This document shows positions 6,467-6,534 of a stretch of DNA of 6,534 nucleotides, piece by piece. The DNA lies in contig JBBIIY010000019.1 in assembly GCA_037446255.1 (NCBI GenBank), forward strand, positions 1 to 6,534, given 5' to 3'. Made by a program: the position numbers and the translations under genes. The stretch's first letter is position 1; every line of letters starts with the position of its first letter. The notes under the pieces were generated by a model. It made no database searches. It was not told the DNA's origin and saw only the letters and a list, made by a program, of their open reading frames with translations. Origin of the DNA: Lithacetigena sp037446255 [NCBI: Coprothermobacterota bacterium] (GTDB lineage Bacteria; Coprothermobacterota; HKB111).

Positions 6467-6534
6467 ATGATGAAGGATAATAGTTTTAGTTTTCATATCC
6501 TTCCCTATCAGCAGTATATACGAAGTACTGCGGA
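6467..6534 (+). CDS. Possible N-terminus of a further gene, cut by the window edge
   Basis: From tandem ATGs at 6467 and 6470 a frame stays open for 22 codons to the end of the window. It begins MMKDNSFSFHILPYQQY. Just upstream is only AGAAG (6456-6460), a weak ribosome site; the better GGGAGGA is too far away. I do not recognise the protein. Direction and position would suit a sixth operon gene. However, 68 bases of open frame is little evidence, and two inverted repeats overlap it, so the region may instead be non-coding. Confidence 0.3.
   Translation, partial: MMKDNSFSFHILPYQQYIRSTA
6472..6503. repeat. Inverted repeat with 8-bp perfect arms
   Basis: GAAGGATA (6472-6479) and TATCCTTC (6496-6503) are exact reverse complements separated by 16 mostly A/T bases. 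In RNA this would form a hairpin just after the tandem ATGs at 6467-6472. No T-run follows, so it is not a standard terminator. It may be an operator, an RNA element near a start codon, or chance. Confidence 0.4.
6508..6534. repeat. Second inverted repeat at the window edge
   Basis: GCAGTA (6511-6516) pairs exactly with TACTGC (6526-6531) across a 9-base loop. Beyond one mismatch (6510 with 6532), two more pairs (6509 with 6533 and 6508 with 6534) reach the last base. The stem is therefore eight of nine pairs and may continue past the window. Its closeness to the preceding inverted repeat suggests a structured or regulator-bound region. No known RNA family is recognised. Confidence 0.35.

Noticed and set aside
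1-6534. CRISPR arrays, tRNA or rRNA genes, insertion sequences and phage genes
   Set aside because: I saw no repeated spacer-repeat pattern, tRNA-like fold, transposase motif or phage protein. About 95% of the window is covered by the five metabolic genes.

Overview
The window is an AT-rich stretch of bacterial DNA carrying five complete, tightly packed genes on the + strand. They look like one sugar-catabolic operon. Spacers are +23, -20, +2 and +9 bases. Three of the five genes have clear Shine-Dalgarno sequences, and the proteins are rich in Lys, Ile and Glu. The gene complement fits an anaerobic, saccharolytic, low-GC bacterium. The alpha-galactosidase strongly resembles the Thermotoga maritima GH36 type, and the GH1 enzyme belongs to a short (~420 residue) branch. 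A thermophilic or subsurface lineage is plausible, but this is inference and I cannot name the phylum.

Layout: 1-160 is a leader without a convincing gene. It holds an orphan Shine-Dalgarno site with a tiny ORF, an imperfect palindrome and a candidate promoter. Next come a ROK-family sugar kinase (161-1120), a 12-helix MFS transporter (1144-2508), a GH36 alpha-galactosidase whose start overlaps the transporter gene (2489-4192), a PfkB-family sugar-phosphate kinase of the LacC/FruK type (4195-5115) and a GH1 beta-glycosidase (5125-6384). The last 150 bases hold no terminator that I can see. They contain another strong Shine-Dalgarno motif, two inverted repeats and a possible ORF start that runs off the edge.

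How the genes may work together (inference): the MFS protein imports an unphosphorylated oligosaccharide. The two glycosidases, neither with a signal peptide, cut alpha-galactosyl and beta-glycosyl bonds in the cytoplasm. The ROK kinase phosphorylates a released hexose, and the PfkB kinase makes a 1,6-bisphosphate (tagatose or fructose type) for aldolase cleavage. The hexose-phosphate isomerase and aldolase needed to close the route are not in the window. All five families are well known. I see no wholly new system; the unusual parts are the combination of enzymes, the overlapping start, and the unexplained structure at both edges.
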